Positions 61,601-64,000 of a stretch of DNA of 64,000 bases are shown here, piece by piece. Under the pieces are notes generated by a model. It ran no database searches, had not been told where the DNA came from, and saw nothing but the letters and a program-made list of their open reading frames with translations. Source of the DNA: Coix lacryma-jobi var. lacryma-jobi. Lineage: Eukaryota; Streptophyta; Magnoliopsida; Poales; Poaceae. Both the position numbers and the translations under genes were made by a program. The stretch is taken from NCBI GenBank assembly GCA_009763385.1, contig VDCT01000849.1, forward strand, positions 166,712-230,711, written 5' to 3'. Numbering within the stretch: the stretch's first letter is position 1; each line of letters starts with the position of its first letter.

Positions 61601-61882
61601 CCGAACCATTCGATTGGTTCGAGGGCTAGTTGCCTCCTTCGTTGGGGTCCCGCTTTGAGACCGACCCTGCTAGTCTCGGAATACGACTCTGGATGTCCTG
61701 AGCGTGTGCTGCAGGCTCGGCTCGGCCATCGAATAGGAGCATCCGTGGCTGTTCGCTGACTCTGTTACCCTAGGGGCGGCTGTCGAACCTCGGAGGTCGG
61801 CTCGAACCCCTGATCAACGGGCTCGGTGCCCTGGCTTCCTTCGTTGGAAGGAGTCAGAGGGCAGGTTACTTCTTCCCGTGCG
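58691..61882 (+). repeat. H2: GC-rich LTR-type repeat related to H1
   Basis: It starts near 'tgacaccaacgagtaat' and contains phrases common in grass Gypsy LTRs ('ggatttatcctggttcgg', 'ccctacgtccagcg'). It holds the 49-bp array (59583-60053). A module at about 60360-60660 recurs imperfectly at 61250-61600 (strand-specific phrases 'cgtgccccgttcgat' and 'gggtcgac') and matches the start of H1. No retroviral protein motif. It is interrupted at 61883 by C5. Confidence 0.5.
59583..60053 (+). repeat. 49-bp GC-rich tandem array (about 9.6 copies)
   Basis: Units begin at 59583, 59633, 59681, 59730, 59779, 59828, 59877, 59926, 59975 and 60025, each starting GCCCGAGGCCTGGCT or a variant. Because 49 is not a multiple of three, all three frames are open and give a repeating 49-residue peptide, so the open frames here (for example 59671-60078) are by-products. 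Related units occur in the G1 LTRs at 9825-10060 and 19335-19680. Confidence 0.9.
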
Positions 61883-63874
61883 TGCGGATACATGGGTGTA
61901 TGCCGGGTCTCTGAGTGTTGAGTGATTGTCAACTGGGATGATGCGCATGTTCTTTGGCTTGTGTTGTGCAGGTGTCGAGCACGGATACAGTGATCGACGG
62001 CGAGGTGAAGGTCAAGTTGAGACGTGCCGTGCTGACGGACCGGGTGCGGTGAAGGATGGGCGTGCCGTGCGGCGGACGTGCCATGCCGAGGTACCGAGCG
62101 GTGAAGGGCGGACGTGAGGCTTCGACTGAGGGACCAGAGGCCCGAGGATCAGCTGTGGTGGCTGGCAGCCTGTGACGACGACAAGTGAAGAAATGCGGTC
62201 ATGTGTTGCCTGAGTCGTAGCTCGGGGACACGTGTCGGTGGACGGGGTGCACGGGAGGTGCATCCCATCTACGACGTCGGTTTGGTGGTAGAGCCAGAGA
62301 AAAACCAGATGGACGGTTCCAGGTTTGGGCCTCAAAACCTGGGCGTGGACGGTTTCCGAGTGGGCCACAAAACTCGGGCTGAGGGTTTCCGAGTTTGGCC
62401 ACAAAACTCGGGCTGAGGACGGTTTCCAGGTTTGGGCCTCAAAACCTGGGCGCTGAGGGTTTGCTGAGTTTGGCCTCAAAACTCAGATGCTGGTGTGGGC
62501 TGGTTTCCCGGTTTGGGCCTCAAAACGGGGGTTGGCTGGAAAAGGCTGGTTTCCCGGTTTGGGCCACAAAACCGGGGGTGCAGAGCGAGGGGCGGCACGT
62601 GGCGGCGATCCGGAGGTTGCGTCGAGGCAACGCTTCGAATTGCGCGGGCGTGGCCGTCAGATACACCTACCACCGAGTTGGTCCAGAATAACCCTAGGGT
62701 TTAGCTGGTTCGCTCTGTAATTAGAATAGAGAGGGGTAGAGTAGGAAATAGACTTAGGCTAGTAGTAGGATAAGTAGTCGGGAGACACCCTCCTCCCATT
62801 CATCTCAGTCATTTGCTCTTTCGCACTTAGGTTTCCTGCTCTCCCATCCCCTGCTGTAGCTAGCTGAGATCCGCAGAGAGACTTGCTCTGTGTACTGTTG
62901 ATTTGAGGAAGTGAGACCGTAATCTCACTGTTTGTGCAGGTTGTGGTTGGTGATTCGCGTTTTTATTCGTGTTCTTCGCGGAATCCTTTTTCTCCACGAT
63001 TTTCCCGTCGCTTGATCTCTTTGCTCGGTTCATCTTTTGCAAATCCGTTTGAACCAAGTTGTTCTAGATCGTGAGGCACTTCTTTCCACCGAAGGAATTA
63101 AACTCTAACCTCACGGTCTAGGAGATCGATCGATTTTCTTTGGATCAAGTTTTCTCTCCCTTCCCCGAAATTCTTCGATTCATCGATTTGGAGATAGGTT
63201 CGAGCCATGATCTCTTAGGGATAGCTCACTATATCTTTTGACTCCTCTCACCAAGTTTGATCCCTAGAGGATTTGTTTTGGGTGAGATCGAGTCGAATCG
63301 GTGGACGAACAGCACTGTTGGGGTGACCGGACGCTTGTCGAGATGACCGGACGCTACGGCACGAGGTCCGGTCGTTGAACGCATGTGTGTTGATCTCGTG
63401 CTTGACCGGACGCTCGGTTTGAACACTGACCGAACGCAAGGTTCTACTGTTCATTGAGCTTGTTGTCTTTTGACCGGCGCACTCGTTGTGACCGGACCTC
63501 CCTGCTCCGCGTGAGTCCGATCAGGACAGTAAGGTTCCAGATCGGTTTTTGTGTGACCGGACGCGTCCGTCCTGCTGACCGCGACGCTGACCAAGTCGGT
63601 CGAGACTGTTTTGCGCTGTTTCGTTCGCGGTTTGTTCGTTCGTTGTCGGATTTGATTTCCGTCTTTTGCGTGTTGGCTTTCTAGAGTTGTGTAGTGTCCC
63701 GCTGTGCTTCTTGGAAGCATCCACCCTACATCTAGGGTCGTGGACACTAGCAAGCTCTAAGGTTTGCTTTGGGGTTGATTTTGGGACAGTGGCTACTAGT
63801 TTCCGAAAGGAAAATTTGAAGCTCCCATTCACCCCCCCCCTCTGGTCGCTTTCTGGTTGCTTCTCGGTCCTTCA
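61883..63874 (+). repeat. C5 5' LTR (1992 bp)
   Basis: It begins TGCGGATACATGG and ends GGTCCTTCA. Hairpin array at 62315-62576, GATAAGTA at 62769, CpG palindromes (GACCGGACGC) at 63320-63605. It holds no gene. Confidence 0.9.
62315..62576. repeat. Covarying hairpin array in the C5 LTR (7 units)
   Basis: Arms in order: CCAGG/CCTGG, CCGAG/CTCGG, CCGAG/CTCGG, CCAGG/CCTGG, CTGAG/CTCAG, CCCGG/CGGGG (one mismatch), CCCGG/CCGGG. The order and copy number differ from C2, but the pairing within units is kept. Confidence 0.85.
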
Positions 63875-63876
63875 AT

Positions 63877-63888
63877 TGGTATCGGAGC
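63877..63888 (+). promoter_or_regulatory. Primer binding site of C5 (tRNA-iMet)
   Basis: TGGTATCGGAGC, two bases after the LTR end. It is the reference form for the damaged C2 site. Confidence 0.95.
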
Positions 63889-63939
63889 AGGGTTAAGGAT
63901 CTTCCACCTTAGCCGGTTCCAGATCCACAGAAGGCGACA

Positions 63940-64000
63940 TGGATCGCGGCGTGGGCACAACCGCCGTTCTTTGATGGGACGAACTATGCGTATTGGAAGA
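63940..64000 (+). CDS. C5 gag, start only
   Basis: ATG at 63940 opens MDRGVG, and the following bases encode the FFDGTNYAYWK segment of C2 and C4 gag after a one-base shift near 63957. The rest lies outside the window. Confidence 0.8.

Larger units (their letters stand above)
61883..64000 (+). mobile_element. C5: 5' end of a C2-type Copia element
   Basis: A complete LTR (61883-63874), an intact PBS and the start of gag, running off the window. It is inserted in H2. The left flanking pentamer is GTGCG, and the right flank is outside the window. It shares the 'gacaagtgaagaaatgcgg' version with the C2 3' LTR. Confidence 0.85.

Noticed and set aside
58691..61882. CACTA-type DNA transposon
   Set aside because: I looked for CACTA termini and transposase motifs and found neither. 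The phrases present are those of GC-rich LTR repeats.

Overview
This window is plant nuclear DNA made entirely of nested LTR retrotransposons. I see no host gene, rRNA, tRNA gene or CRISPR array. The element families (Sirevirus-type Copia with CpG-rich palindromic LTRs, a Tekay-type chromovirus, and GC-rich Gypsy-like LTR repeats full of 'cgaggcctggctcg' units) point to a grass, most likely the Andropogoneae (sugarcane, sorghum, Miscanthus or maize relatives). That placement is inferred from repeat style, not from a gene. Names used below are local: H1/H2 for GC-rich host repeats, A1 for an Athila-type solo LTR, G1/G2 for Gypsy elements, C1-C5 for Copia elements.

Layout. H1 (1-3921 and 5765-5858) is split by A1 (3927-5764, target duplication GGAAC). 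C1, on the minus strand, begins at 5859 with its 3' LTR. C1 is interrupted by G1 (7804-21251), a 13.4 kb minus-strand chromovirus with complete LTRs, PBS, PPT, an extra upstream ORF, gag, pol and a chromodomain. C1 coding sequence resumes at 21252-25846. C2, on the plus strand, runs 25847-32162 and 45583-51097. It is split by C3 (32163-45577, minus strand), which has near-identical LTRs and a perfect AGCGG target duplication. C3 carries a third ORF and a GC-rich non-retroviral block between pol and its 3' LTR. C4 (51098-54580, minus) is the gag and 5' LTR end of a C1-like element. G2 (54581-58690, plus) is a broken Gypsy LTR with PBS and about 2.8 kb of non-coding interior. H2 (58691-61882) is a second GC-rich repeat containing a 49-bp tandem array. 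C5 (61883 to the window end) is another plus-strand Copia LTR with the start of gag.

The most interesting signals are these. (1) The upstream ORF of G1 opens with 13 codons matching the histone H3 N-terminal tail at 11 positions, including the TARKS motif around H3K9. It continues as a coiled coil and ends in a very acidic tail, in an element whose integrase carries a chromodomain. (2) The Copia LTRs C1, C2, C4 and C5 carry tandem arrays of short hairpins whose stem arms change together while the loop stays constant. (3) A1 carries two tRNA-Asp primer binding sites inside its TSD-delimited LTR. (4) G1 and C2 have complete ends but no matching target duplications, which suggests ectopic recombination between copies.

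Nearly every coding region is broken by single-base frameshifts. Some are surely real decay, but many are homopolymer indels even in the youngest element, so sequencing error cannot be excluded.
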